The notes under the pieces: model-generated
Databases searched by the model: none
Told to the model about the DNA's origin: nothing
The model's input: only the letters and a program-made list of their open reading frames with translations
Assembly: GCA_902479135.1 (NCBI GenBank)
Contig: CABSNU010000013.1
Location: 1-54,713, forward strand
DNA length: 54,713 nt
Reading direction: 5' to 3'
DNA from: an uncultured Collinsella sp.
GTDB lineage: Bacteria; Actinomycetota; Coriobacteriia; Coriobacteriales; Coriobacteriaceae
Made by a program: the position numbers and the translations under genes
Shown: piece after piece, positions 39,111-48,382 of the stretch
How the letters are laid out: each line of letters begins with the position of its first letter
How positions within the stretch are numbered: position 1 is the stretch's first letter

Positions 39111-39791
39111 CTAGAACCGCGCGACCTGGTGCGTGAGCAGACCCGTCGGAACCTGCGCCGCGCCGCCGCTGACCTGCGCGGCGGGGAAGAGCGCAGCTAC
39201 GGCAAAGTTGAACGGCTCTTTGCCCGTGTAGGTGCCGGCGGCACGTGCATCGTCGGCCAGGAGCTGTGATGCCTCGACTAGTGCGACAGCGTAGGCAGGG
39301 TCGTCGGCCAGTGCCGGCTCCGGCGCCTGGTCGAGCATGGCGCGGATGGCCCCGACGGCGTCCTCGCGCTTGACCTCCCACACGCGGTGCGTAATGCCGG
39401 CGGGGTCGGTGACGGCATAGAGTGAAGCGCCCTCTTTTGCGGCGCCGAGGATGATATCCATGACGGGAGAGGCTTCGTAGACAAGCGTTACGGGACGGGG
39501 CTGTACCTTGAGGTCGGCGATTGCGCGCGCAGCGGCGGTCGTATCGGCGGCAACCGCGTCGCCGCCCGCCAGCGCACCAACCGGGCAGATCGCCACGACA
39601 CCCGTCACACGTCCCGGCTCGCCCGAGCATTCGTACACGTAATACGCCGCACCCGGGTCCTTGAGCATCAGACCATCGGCAAGGGCTCCGCGCAGAGCAT
39701 CGTTGCCGCTCAGGATGCTGCCCATTGCAGGCAGCGCCTCGAGCACGCGGTCCTGAGCCGGGCGGATGCAGGGAAACGGAAGTGCTTTCAT
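39111..39791 (-). CDS. Short DUF1015-like protein
   Basis: A 226-residue protein. CIRPAQDRVLEALPAMG at the start, AAYYVYECSGEPGRVTGVVA, VTLVYEASPVMDIIL and SLYAVTDPAGITHRVWEV run in the same order as blocks of DUF1015 proteins, though it is shorter than usual (about 400). The typical KRHE-like block between them is absent. DUF1015 relatives include the archaeal serine kinase SerK and are frequently found with serA/serC. Here serA and serC lie 1.4 kb upstream on the same strand, which supports a link to serine metabolism. It follows the M20 gene after 39 bases, probably in the same transcript. The assignment is by pattern only. Confidence 0.6.
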   Translation of the reverse strand: MKALPFPCIRPAQDRVLEALPAMGSILSGNDALRGALADGLMLKDPGAAYYVYECSGEPGRVTGVVAICPVGALAGGDAVAADTTAAARAIADLKVQPRPVTLVYEASPVMDIILGAAKEGASLYAVTDPAGITHRVWEVKREDAVGAIRAMLDQAPEPALADDPAYAVALVEASQLLADDARAAGTYTGKEPFNFAVAALFPAAQVSGGAAQVPTGLLTHQVARF

Positions 39792-39830
39792 GGGCGGTCC
39801 TAACGCACGAGTCGGTTTGTTCGCGGCTTA

Positions 39831-41051
39831 TTATGCCCCAACTTGGCCGCTCGCGTCCCAGAGCACGTTATCGGCGAGCGCGATTAGCACCTGCTGACAA
39901 CGAACGATATCGGCGTGGGGCACATATTCGTTGGGCTTGTGCGCGAGCGCGAGCGACCCGGGACCGTAGCTCATGCAATTGCGGTTACCTGTCTTGCCGG
40001 CAATGACGGCGGTGTCGGTGTAGCCGGTAAAGAAGCCGACGGTCGTGTCCGCGTCCGTCACGTCATCGGCGGCACGCTTGAGCGCTGCTAGAAGGGGAGA
40101 GTTCGGGTCGCGCTCGATGGCGGGGCGGTCGCCCGTTACGGTGTAGCTGCCATGGCAACCGGGAACGGCGGCTTCGGCGACGGCGATGGCCTGCTCTACC
40201 ATGCGCGTCGCGGCGGCCGTATCGGTCGGCGGGGTCAGTCGCATGTCGACCCAGGCTTTGGCGCGGTCGGGTACGACGTAGGGGCGATATCCGCCCTCGT
40301 TTTGGCCAAACGTGATGGTCGAAGGCCCCAGCTCATCGTGCGCGGGCAGCGCCATAAACGCGCGACGGAGCGAACACACGACCTCGGCCATGGCAGCGAC
40401 GGCATCCGCGCCCTTCCAGGGCTGGCTCGCATGCGCCGTCACGCCAGTCATTTCAATCTCGAACCACGTACGCCCCTTGTGCGCCACCTGGATCTGTCCG
40501 TCGGTGGGCTCGGTGTCCAGCACCCATTCACGCGAGCCGACCCAGCCAGCATCGATCGTGGCCTCTGAGCCGCGCATAAAGTCCTCCTCGTCGACCGAGC
40601 AAATGAGTGAGAAGCCACGGCGGGGCAGCTTGCCTTCTGCCGCCACGCGCTCGAGCGTATGGACCAGTGCGGCAATGGCGCAGGCCAGGCCACCCTTCAT
40701 ATCGCAGGCACCGCGGCCATAGAGTTTATCGTTGCGCACGATCGCTCCGAGCGGCGGAATGTCCGCGTCCCAGCCATCGCCCAGTGTAACGGTATCCATA
40801 TGGCAGATATAGACGAGCCGTGGCTCGTCGCTCAGTCCCGGCACGGTGACCATAAGGTTGCGGCGCCCGGGCAGCACCTCGAGTTCCTCAACCTGCACGG
40901 CATCGAGTACCGGATGGCTCAGCTGCGCCAACCGTTCCTCAACCAACGCTTTGATATAGCGTTCAATCTCGCCCTCATACGCACCTGGGTCGGAACTGTC
41001 GATCCGCACGAGCCCTTGCGTAAGCCGCCAGGCAAAATCTGTATCAACCAT
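39831..41051 (-). CDS. M20 peptidase, ArgE/DapE family
   Basis: A 406-residue zinc amidohydrolase. CHMDTVTLG carries the first metal His and catalytic Asp, YGRGACDMKGG the bridging Asp, SVDEEDFMRGSE the general-base glutamates, DTEPTDGQI a further ligand region, and GVTAHASQPWKG the dimerization-domain histidine. This is the acetylornithine deacetylase/succinyl-diaminopimelate desuccinylase group, but no arg or dap genes lie nearby, so the substrate is open. GAGGTGCC before ATG fixes the start. A terminator separates it from serA. Confidence 0.88.
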   Translation of the reverse strand: MVDTDFAWRLTQGLVRIDSSDPGAYEGEIERYIKALVEERLAQLSHPVLDAVQVEELEVLPGRRNLMVTVPGLSDEPRLVYICHMDTVTLGDGWDADIPPLGAIVRNDKLYGRGACDMKGGLACAIAALVHTLERVAAEGKLPRRGFSLICSVDEEDFMRGSEATIDAGWVGSREWVLDTEPTDGQIQVAHKGRTWFEIEMTGVTAHASQPWKGADAVAAMAEVVCSLRRAFMALPAHDELGPSTITFGQNEGGYRPYVVPDRAKAWVDMRLTPPTDTAAATRMVEQAIAVAEAAVPGCHGSYTVTGDRPAIERDPNSPLLAALKRAADDVTDADTTVGFFTGYTDTAVIAGKTGNRNCMSYGPGSLALAHKPNEYVPHADIVRCQQVLIALADNVLWDASGQVGA

Positions 41052-41135
41052 AGGCACCTCACAGATAGTTAGGTCAACATACAGATTGTATGCCAAGAAG
41101 CGGCTCGGTGCATTTAATGGAGCGCTCACAAAAAC

Positions 41136-41165
41136 GGGGGCGCCTCTCGTGCGAAAGGCACCCCC
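41136..41165 (-). terminator. Terminator of the serine operon
   Basis: GGGGGCGCCT pairs with AGGCACCCCC (one mismatch). On the minus strand it is followed by a T-run (AAAAA on the plus strand just left). It lies between serA and the M20 gene. Confidence 0.8.
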
Positions 41166-41228
41166 GCGGGCATTCAATGTCAGTGACGGGCAGGCCACAT
41201 GGGGAGCTGCCCGTCAGGTCAGTCGGCG

Positions 41229-42392
41229 CTACTTGATCACGCGCACGCGATACATCGACGGAATCTGCTTGAGCGCCTCGATGGTGCTGCCGTCCAGGTG
41301 CTCGTCGGTGTCGAACATGGTGTAGGCGTTCTCGCCGGCGGACTCGTTGGTCATACGCTGCACGTTGGCGTTGTCCTTGGCCAGGATCGCCGTGATCTGG
41401 CCGATCATGTTGGGCACGTTGGCGTGCAGGCAGGCGATGCGGCTTGCGGCGCGCGCCTTGCCCATGCTGCAGGCGGGGTAGTTGACGCTGTGCGCGATGT
41501 TGCCGTTCTCCAGGTAATCCTTGAGCTCGCTGATGGCCATGTCGGCGCAGTTGGCCTCGGCCTCGCCGGTGCCGGCGCCCGAGTGCGTGGTGATAAACGT
41601 ATTGGGCATCTTGACGGTCTTGGGCGTGGCGAAGTCGCAGCTAAACCAGCTGAGCTTGCCCTCGCGCAGGGCGGCGTCGACGGCGTCCTCGTCAATGATG
41701 GTCTCGCGCGCGTAGTTGATGAGCACGGCGTCGGGCGCCAGCAGGTTAATCTGCTCGGAGCTGATCATGCCGATGGTGTCAGCCTTGCTGGGCACATGCA
41801 CGGTGAGGTAGTCGCAGCCACGGCAGAGGTCCTCGAGCGTGCCCACGCGCTGCACCTCGCGGCTCAGCACCCACGCGTGCTCGACGGAAATGAACGGATC
41901 GTAGCCGTAGACGTCCATGCCCAGATCGACGCAGGCGTTGGCGACCTTGGAGCCCACGTTGCCCAGACCGATAACGCCGATGCGCTTGCCCTTGAGCTCG
42001 CGGCCCACAAAGGCCTTCTTGGCCTTCTCGGCGTCGACCTGGATCTCGGGGTCGTCGGCGTTGTCGCGCACCCAGTTCATCGACTGCACCACGCCGCGGC
42101 TCGAAAGCACCAGCATGCCCAGGACGAGCTCCTTGACGGCGTTGCTGTTGGCACCGGGGGAGTTAAAGACGACGACGCCCTTCTTGGCGTACTCCTCGAC
42201 GGGGATGTTGTTGACGCCGGCGCCGCAGCGGGCGATGGCGCGGATGCCCTCGGGCAGCTCGTAGCCGTGCAGGTCGGTCGAGCGCATCAGGATGGCGTCG
42301 GCCTCCTCGGCGGTGCCCACAAACTCGTAGCCCTCGCCAAACTCGACTTTGCCGTCTTTAGTGATGTCGTCGATGGTCTTAATCTTACGCAT
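41229..42392 (-). CDS. serA: D-3-phosphoglycerate dehydrogenase
   Basis: First step of serine synthesis, oxidising 3-phosphoglycerate with NAD+. The 387 residues contain CGAGVNNIPVEEYAKKGV, the Rossmann loop GLGNVGSKVA near residue 145, the catalytic region NYARETIIDEDAV and the late histidine of TTHSGAGTGEAE. A C-terminal ACT-like segment (ACLHANVPNMIGQITAIL, ending SMYRVRVIK) could sense serine. It lacks the long intervening domain of the 520-residue actinobacterial type. AAGGAG precedes ATG. It follows serC on the same strand. Confidence 0.95.
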   Translation of the reverse strand: MRKIKTIDDITKDGKVEFGEGYEFVGTAEEADAILMRSTDLHGYELPEGIRAIARCGAGVNNIPVEEYAKKGVVVFNSPGANSNAVKELVLGMLVLSSRGVVQSMNWVRDNADDPEIQVDAEKAKKAFVGRELKGKRIGVIGLGNVGSKVANACVDLGMDVYGYDPFISVEHAWVLSREVQRVGTLEDLCRGCDYLTVHVPSKADTIGMISSEQINLLAPDAVLINYARETIIDEDAVDAALREGKLSWFSCDFATPKTVKMPNTFITTHSGAGTGEAEANCADMAISELKDYLENGNIAHSVNYPACSMGKARAASRIACLHANVPNMIGQITAILAKDNANVQRMTNESAGENAYTMFDTDEHLDGSTIEALKQIPSMYRVRVIK

Positions 42393-42464
42393 GGAAAAAC
42401 TCCTTAGCAGGTTTTGATCTAAACAGGGTGGTCTGAGGTGGCTGGTCGGCCCGCGTGTTGCGGG

Positions 42465-43589
42465 CTAGTTAGATCGCGGACTCAAACTATGCTGCGCTTC
42501 GAAGTCCTTCATGTATGTGGCCAGCGCCTGCACGTCCTCCATGGTGACGGCGTTGTACACGCTGGCGCGCATGCCACCGACGAGACGATGGCCCTTGACG
42601 TTTTGGATCTGGTGCTCTGCCGCGCCCGCGACAAAGGCGGCGTCGAGGTCGGCATCGCCGGTACGGAACGTGACGTTGGCGATGGAGCGACTGTCTGTCT
42701 GCGCGGTGCCGTGGAATAGTTTGCTGTTCTCGAGCAGGTCGTAGAGCAGGTTGGCCTTGGCCCAGTTGCGCTCGGCCATGGCGGCAAGTCCGCCGGTCTG
42801 CTCAACCCAACGGAACACCTTGCCGCACACGTATATGCCAAAAGTGTTGGGCGTGTTGAGCATGGAACCCTTGGCGGCCTGGGTCTTAAGGTCCAGGTAC
42901 TGCGGCGTCTGCGCAAAGGCCGGACCGTCGGCGATCAGGTCGTCGCGCACGATGATCACGGTCACGCCCGCGGCGCCGGCGTTTTTCTGCGCGCCGGCGT
43001 AGATGAGTCCGTAGCGCTCGACGTCGAGCGGCTGCGACAAAAAGCAGCTCGAGACATCGGCGACCAGCGGCACGCCGCCGCAATCGGGCAGCCTGTGGAA
43101 CATGGTGCCAAAGATGGTGTTGTTCTGGCAGATGTAGACGTAGTCGAGCCCGTCGCCCGCGGCCTCGGCGGCAATGCGCGCGTTGATGTCGGCCATGTCG
43201 GGGATGCGGTCGAAATTGGTGTCCTCGGAGCTCGCGAGCAGCACGGCCTCGCCGTACTTGGCGGCCTCTTTGTACGCCTTGTTGGCAAAGTTGCCGGTCA
43301 CGACGTAGCCGGCGCGGCCGCGTCGCATGAGGTTCATGGGGATGCCCGCAAACTGCAGCGTGGCGCCGCCCTGCAAAAACAGGACACGGTAGTTGTCGGG
43401 GATGCTTAGCAGGCGGCGCAGAGTTGCCTCGGCGTCGTCGATGATCTGCTGGTACATGCTAGATCGATGACTCATCTCGAGCACGGACATGCCGCAACCG
43501 CGGTAGTCCATCATCTCGTCGGCGATCTCGGCGAGCACGCTTGTAGGCAGCGCGGCCGGGCCAGCTGAGAAGTTGTGCACACGTGCCAT
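42465..43589 (-). CDS. serC: Phosphoserine aminotransferase
   Basis: PLP enzyme for the second step of serine synthesis. The 374 residues open with HNFSAGPAALPTSVLAEI, the SerC signature; VLFLQGGATLQFAGIP binds the cofactor phosphate, DVSSCFLS holds the PLP-contacting Asp and AGAQKNAGAAGVTV the Schiff-base lysine. The C-terminal GHRLVGGMRASVYNAV is also conserved. It heads the serC-serA pair, 72 bases apart. Confidence 0.96.
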   Translation of the reverse strand: MARVHNFSAGPAALPTSVLAEIADEMMDYRGCGMSVLEMSHRSSMYQQIIDDAEATLRRLLSIPDNYRVLFLQGGATLQFAGIPMNLMRRGRAGYVVTGNFANKAYKEAAKYGEAVLLASSEDTNFDRIPDMADINARIAAEAAGDGLDYVYICQNNTIFGTMFHRLPDCGGVPLVADVSSCFLSQPLDVERYGLIYAGAQKNAGAAGVTVIIVRDDLIADGPAFAQTPQYLDLKTQAAKGSMLNTPNTFGIYVCGKVFRWVEQTGGLAAMAERNWAKANLLYDLLENSKLFHGTAQTDSRSIANVTFRTGDADLDAAFVAGAAEHQIQNVKGHRLVGGMRASVYNAVTMEDVQALATYMKDFEAQHSLSPRSN

Positions 43590-43723
43590 CTTCTAGTTCC
43601 CCTCGTAGTCGTTTGAACGTTCGGGATACTTTAGCACAGTGGAGCGGTAGGCGCGACCGCATCACGGTAAAACTCGACTACGCCGCTATGATTTACAGGA
43701 TGGTTACATGGGGGAGGGGCGCT

Positions 43724-43798
43724 TTACTCCTCAGGCAAATCCAAATCAGCGAGCGAAGACATAAGGTTCTCTAGGCGCTTGATCTCTTCGTCGCAAAT
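43724..43798 (-). CDS. Possible 24-residue ORF after the antiporter gene
   Basis: AGGAGG lies 6 bases before an ATT codon that opens CDEEIKRLENLMSSLADLDL and two further acidic residues. The helix-like, acidic composition and perfect ribosome site suggest real coding, but ATT is a rare start and no other start is in frame. It begins 17 bases after the antiporter stop. It may equally be chance. Confidence 0.25.
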   Translation of the reverse strand: MCDEEIKRLENLMSSLADLDLPEE

Positions 43799-43815
43799 TA
43801 GCCACCTCCTGGTCA

Positions 43816-45417
43816 CTACGACGCCAGCGTGGCAATGACGGCTTCGTCGCCGGCGTATATTAGGGTGTTGCCATCGGGGATGATCGTTTGGCCTTCGCGC
43901 TTGAGCATCACCACAATAAACGGATGCTTGCCTTGCGACACATCGCACAGGCGCTGGCCGGCCCAGCGACCGTGGGGTGTCACGGTGACCTCGCGCAGTG
44001 TAACCTCGGCACGCTCTTCGAACGTTGGGGCGGCCATCACCAGCAGATCGCCTTCCTGGATCACGGTGTCGCCATTGGGCAGTACCGGGTGCGCACCGTC
44101 GCGCAGCACCAGGACCACGAGCATATCTGTGGCGCTGCCAATGTCCGCGAGCGAGCGTCCGGCAAACGGATGTCCAGCGCCCACCTTGAGCTTTACAAAC
44201 GACATGCCGTCCTCGTCGCGGTAGTCGTTAAAGGTGCGGCGCACGTCGCCGGTCGCATCGATCATATCGAGCTTCTTCGCCACCGCCGGCAGAAGCGAGC
44301 CCTGCACCACAATGCTCGACACGGCAATCACAAACACCAGGTCAAATAGGTCGTGTCCGCCGGGAACGCCGGCCACCACGGCAAAGAGACTAAAGACGAC
44401 CGAAGCTGCTCCGCGCAGACCCGCCCAGCTTACGAGCGCAACCTGGCGAGGGTTCGTCCTAAACGGCGCCAGCAGCATGCCTACGGCGATGGGGCGGCTC
44501 GCAAAGAGCATAAACGCCATGAGTGCCAGGCCCGGTAGCAGCATTTGCGGCAGGCGTGCGGGTGTGACGAGCAGGCCCAGCAAAAAGAAGATGGTCATCT
44601 CGGCCATCTCGGTGAGAGTGTCAAAGAAGTGCGCCATCTCGACCTTGCCGGTGATGTCACTGGCACCCAGCACAATGCCGGCCAGGTATACAGCCAAAAA
44701 GCCGTTGCCGCCCAGATAGCTTGGTAGCGCGTATGCGACGATCGCCACGGCGAACAAAAAGATAGTCTGCGCGCCCTCGGCCGTTGCGTGTGCGCGCTCA
44801 ATCAGGCGGCTGGATATCCAGCCGATGGCAAGGCCCAGCCCCACGCCCAGGATGATCTGCTTGGCCAGCAGCACGGGAATGTCGATATTGCCGCCCGCCG
44901 CGAGGGTCGCGAGCACGGCGGCGAGCATGTAGGCGACGGGGTCGTTGGAGCCCGATTCGACCTCGAGCAGCGAGTCGGTGCCGCCCCTCAGCGAAAGGCT
45001 GTTCTCGCGCAGAACGCTAAAGACGCTGGCCGCGTCGGTCGACGCCACGACCGATCCCAGCAGCAGGCCGCCGATCCAGTCGAAGCCCAGCACAAAGTGG
45101 GCGAACACGCTGGTGATGCCTGCGGTGATGACGACGCCGAGCGTGCTCAGCAGCACCGCCGGCGCGGCGACGGGCTTGGCGCGGTCTATGTTGGTGTTAA
45201 AGCCGCCGTAGAACATGATGAACAATAGCGCCGTGCTGCAGACGGTTTCGGTGAGTGCGTAGTCGCTAAAGTCGATATGCGCCGGGCCGTTGACGCCCAA
45301 CAGCATGCCGAGCGCGATAAAGATAAGCAGGGTGGGGAAGGGGAGCTTTTTGCCGACGGGTTTGATGGTCAGGCACAAAATGATGACGAGGCCGATAAAA
45401 AGAAGGATCTGGTTCAT
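43816..45417 (-). CDS. Potassium/proton antiporter, NhaP2/CvrA type (CPA1)
   Basis: A 533-residue protein with about 12 membrane helices followed by a ~150-residue cytoplasmic regulator. Membrane part: ALLFIMFYGGFNTN, SVVASTDAASVFSVL and LEVESGSNDPVAYML, the last carrying the NDP ion-binding residues of CPA1 exchangers. The C-terminal region has two TrkA-C-like repeats (KVGAGHPFAGRSLADIG and VTPHGRWAGQRLCDVS), as in NhaP2. Exports K+ or Na+ in exchange for protons under osmotic or pH stress. Transcribed alone. Confidence 0.9.
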   Translation of the reverse strand: MNQILLFIGLVIILCLTIKPVGKKLPFPTLLIFIALGMLLGVNGPAHIDFSDYALTETVCSTALLFIMFYGGFNTNIDRAKPVAAPAVLLSTLGVVITAGITSVFAHFVLGFDWIGGLLLGSVVASTDAASVFSVLRENSLSLRGGTDSLLEVESGSNDPVAYMLAAVLATLAAGGNIDIPVLLAKQIILGVGLGLAIGWISSRLIERAHATAEGAQTIFLFAVAIVAYALPSYLGGNGFLAVYLAGIVLGASDITGKVEMAHFFDTLTEMAEMTIFFLLGLLVTPARLPQMLLPGLALMAFMLFASRPIAVGMLLAPFRTNPRQVALVSWAGLRGAASVVFSLFAVVAGVPGGHDLFDLVFVIAVSSIVVQGSLLPAVAKKLDMIDATGDVRRTFNDYRDEDGMSFVKLKVGAGHPFAGRSLADIGSATDMLVVLVLRDGAHPVLPNGDTVIQEGDLLVMAAPTFEERAEVTLREVTVTPHGRWAGQRLCDVSQGKHPFIVVMLKREGQTIIPDGNTLIYAGDEAVIATLAS

Positions 45418-45670
45418 GGATGGTGTCCGCTCCTAGGTGGTTGGCGTGGCACGGTTAGTTGTCTGCGGTTATTTGTACCCAAAGATGGTGGGTTTATGGG
45501 GTTGGATTGCGGGCGTGCGCGATATCGTCATAGACGGCTGCCGTCTTTGCCTCTGCTCGGAAACCCTTTCCAGCTTTATTGCAACGGAGTACAATGGGTA
45601 ACGTTTAAGTTCAACTTGAAGTTTTAGTTGCGGCGCCGGGCTTTGGCCGCAATGCAAGGAGAGGCGTACC

Positions 45671-46510
45671 ATGGCGATCTATGTGACATCTGATGCTCAC
45701 GGGCACGTGCGTGCGCTTGACGAGGCCCTGTCTAAGATTTCGCTGGCGTCCGACGACACGCTGTACGTGCTGGGCGACATGATCGATCGCGGGCCCGATC
45801 CGGTCGGCGTTATTAAGCTCGTGCGCTCGCTGCCCAACGCCCGCGTGCTCAAGGGCAATCACGAGCAGATCATGCTCGATGCCATCATTGGCCAGGATCC
45901 GCTCGATGCCGAGACCTGGGATATCAACGGTGGCTGGACGACGCGCGAGCAGCTCAACGACATGGAATTTGACGCATACGAGGAGCTCGTGCGATGGATG
46001 GCCGCGCTGCCGCTCTACGCGGTGGCCGAGACCGAGGAGCGCCCGTATCTGCTGGTACATGCTGGAATCGAGATGAAGGCGGCGCGCGCGTTTTTGCTTG
46101 AGCATGGCGTCGATTGTGCCGATGGCGTTGGAGCGGTGGGTGCCGATCGCGAGCTGCTGCAGCAGATGCTCGCGGTGCAGTCGGCCGATGACCTGCTGTG
46201 GATTCGTCACGGCTATTGGGATGCGCCGACCGGGCTGCTTTCTGCCGAGGGCAAGGGTCCGGTCGTGGTGAGCGGTCACACGCCAACGGTGTCGCTCGGG
46301 CGTTATTGCGAGGTCGGTGGTCTTGCGGGGCTCGATGAGGAGTCGGGCCGCGGGCAGATCGTGCGCCTGGGCGGCGAGGATGCCGCCGGTGTGCCCGATC
46401 GCATCGACATCGACTGCGCTGCCGCCACCGGCTCCGAGTTCGGTCGCGTGGGCATCCTGCGGCTCGATGATGGGGCGGAGTTCTACGCGAATATTCGCCC
46501 CGGGGAATAA
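45671..46510 (+). CDS. PP1-like metallophosphoesterase
   Basis: A 279-residue calcineurin-type phosphatase with VTSDAHGH (D8, H10), VLGDMIDRGPDP (residues 33-44), KGNHEQIML and SGHTPTVSLG. This order matches bacterial Ser/Thr protein phosphatases of the PrpA/PrpE kind, and also diadenosine tetraphosphatases; protein phosphatase activity is likely but not certain. AAGGAG 9 bases before ATG. The structured element copy C begins 8 bases after its stop. Confidence 0.87.
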   Translation: MAIYVTSDAHGHVRALDEALSKISLASDDTLYVLGDMIDRGPDPVGVIKLVRSLPNARVLKGNHEQIMLDAIIGQDPLDAETWDINGGWTTREQLNDMEFDAYEELVRWMAALPLYAVAETEERPYLLVHAGIEMKAARAFLLEHGVDCADGVGAVGADRELLQQMLAVQSADDLLWIRHGYWDAPTGLLSAEGKGPVVVSGHTPTVSLGRYCEVGGLAGLDEESGRGQIVRLGGEDAAGVPDRIDIDCAAATGSEFGRVGILRLDDGAEFYANIRPGE

Positions 46511-46517
46511 CTTTGTT

Positions 46518-46692
46518 CCGCCGTTCTACCGAACGGCGGTCACGTTGACTCTGCGCAGCCCCGAAGCACCCCACCTTGTCGCTCAAACCGTCGCTCGCGT
46601 ACAGAAGTACGCGTCGCTCCTCCTTCGCGCCAACCTGGGGCACTTCGAGACTGCTCGCTGTCGGTGCCAAAACATCGACGTTTCTTTTCTTC
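46518..46692 (+). repeat. Structured intergenic element, copy C (TACC/AGAA hairpins)
   Basis: The first hairpin with TACC loop (46518-46539) is identical to that of copy B. The long stem is CGAAG and CCCCA (46562-46573) with TGGGG and CTTCG (46636-46647). The inner hairpin is CGCGTAC-AGAA-GTACGCG (46596-46613). The tail is GCCAAAACATCGACGT (46666-46681), here followed by TCTTTTCTT, so this end could terminate transcription. The body is the most diverged of the three copies, yet hairpin loops and tail are kept. Confidence 0.7.
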
Positions 46693-46705
46693 AAATTGAT
46701 TCGAA

Positions 46706-48280
46706 TTAGGCGCCGTAGGGGTTGCGGTCGCGTTCTATGCGCTGGCGAATGTGGGCGTATTCGACAATCAACAGCACCAGGAGTAGGGCCATGATGGCTA
46801 GGTAGCTCACCACAGCGCCCATCAGACCCAGTAGCTTAATCAGGATCACCGGCAGCACCACGCTTACGGCGAAGCAGATCAGGTAGATCTTGGTGACGTC
46901 TCCAGCGTGGCGCAGCACCGTGATAATGGCGTAGATAAAATCGATGGCCGCGGTTACGCCGCCGGCGACGACCATCAGCAGCGCCAGCGTACGGTAGCGT
47001 TCAAAGCTGAGGCCGTACATAAAGCTCATGAGGGGAATACCGGGACCTGCCATAAATGCGGCGCACACGCCGGTGATGACCACGATCAGCGCCATAACGG
47101 CAACAATAATCAGGTCAAAGCGACGACGCTTGCGAGGATTAGCCCAAATGCTCGACAAGCGCAGGAGCTGCGGTTTATAGATAAATCCAATGCTCAGCAA
47201 AATAGCCTGCGCCGGAAAGAACAGGGCATTAAAGTACAGCTGATATTTGTATGCCAGCGTGCCTTCCATCACAAACTTGGGCATGCTCTCAATAAGGTTG
47301 AACAGGAACAGTGCACCAAAGAGCGGGGCGCACTGGACAAACAGGTGGCCGACCTCGCGCAGGCTCACGTGGCGCGATTTTTCGGTCTCGAGCAGGGCAA
47401 GCGGCGCGGTGACCAGCACGATCGAGGCGATGGCGGTGACACCCATGGCCATGGCCGCGATGGGCATGCTGCGCGTGAGGAACAGTGCCACGCTAAAGAC
47501 CGCGATGACGCCGGCGGAACGCAGCGTTTGGCTCATGCCGGCCAAATAGAGCTTGTCGGCCTGCTGCAGGCGGCCCTCGTACACGTCGGCGATGCCGTCG
47601 ATCACCTTATAGAGGTAGACGCCCAGGCCGATCGTGGCCATCTGCGCATCGTAGCCGCGGGCGCTGCTGTATACCAGGCCGCATGCCAGCGCGAGCGCTC
47701 CGCAGAGCCAGCGGTTGAGCTGGTAAGAGGCAAAGGACGTCTTTTCGTCGATGTCCGAGACCTGGAAATTGCGCACGCCGTAGTTGCACGCGATCATGAT
47801 GAGCGTGCCGGTGACAAAGGCGATGGAGAATTTGCCAGCCTCCTCGGCGCCCGCGAGCTGTGTGGACACGATGGTGAGCAACGGAAACGCCATGCCCCAC
47901 ACGGCGGTGCCCAGGGTATTCCAAAGGTAGTCGCGACGGGTGGCGTGATCTTCGTACTCGGCTTCTTGCGTGGAGAAGCCGCCGCCGTAGACGGCTCCGA
48001 GCAGGCGGTTCCACCAGGCATTGACCATGCGGTGGATGGGGCCAGGCTGGCGATTGCGCTCGCGGCGACGGCGTGTGGCCTGGCTGCTGTCGGGACCGCC
48101 GGCGTTACGCTGGCTTAGCTCTTGGATTCGTGCGAGCTCCTCGGCGGTGTGCGATGCGGGGAACAGGCCGTTCTCGATGCGTCCGCCCTGCCCGTGCGCC
48201 CCGTCCGATACGGTGGGGTCGGCGACGCCATTGCGGCGGGCGATGGCGCGGCGAATGCTATCGATGGGCGTGATGCTCAA
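46706..48280 (-). CDS. Polysaccharide flippase-like membrane protein (MATE/MOP superfamily)
   Basis: A 524-residue protein. Residues 1-95 are hydrophilic and rich in R, Q and N. About twelve to fourteen helices follow, beginning YLWNTLGTAVWGMAFPLLTIVSTQLAG, a standard first helix of Wzx-type lipopolysaccharide or capsule repeat-unit exporters (the hydrophobic alternation continues to the end). No glycosyltransferases are next to it, so the cargo is unknown. A TTG start at 48280 is chosen since AAAGGA lies 7 bases upstream; the open frame upstream has no protein-like composition. Confidence 0.8.
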   Translation of the reverse strand: MSITPIDSIRRAIARRNGVADPTVSDGAHGQGGRIENGLFPASHTAEELARIQELSQRNAGGPDSSQATRRRRERNRQPGPIHRMVNAWWNRLLGAVYGGGFSTQEAEYEDHATRRDYLWNTLGTAVWGMAFPLLTIVSTQLAGAEEAGKFSIAFVTGTLIMIACNYGVRNFQVSDIDEKTSFASYQLNRWLCGALALACGLVYSSARGYDAQMATIGLGVYLYKVIDGIADVYEGRLQQADKLYLAGMSQTLRSAGVIAVFSVALFLTRSMPIAAMAMGVTAIASIVLVTAPLALLETEKSRHVSLREVGHLFVQCAPLFGALFLFNLIESMPKFVMEGTLAYKYQLYFNALFFPAQAILLSIGFIYKPQLLRLSSIWANPRKRRRFDLIIVAVMALIVVITGVCAAFMAGPGIPLMSFMYGLSFERYRTLALLMVVAGGVTAAIDFIYAIITVLRHAGDVTKIYLICFAVSVVLPVILIKLLGLMGAVVSYLAIMALLLVLLIVEYAHIRQRIERDRNPYGA

Positions 48281-48382
48281 AGCGGAGTCCTTTCTATTGC
48301 TGCGCTCTAGTATAGACGCGACGGTGTTCGTTCGTGTTTTTGAACAGGTTGTTCGATAATTTCGGCGGCGCCATTCAGTAGA

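Noticed and set aside
42449..42465. Small GCCCGC/GCGGGC hairpin between serC and serA as a terminator
   Set aside because: Only six pairs, overlapping the serC stop, without a T-run.
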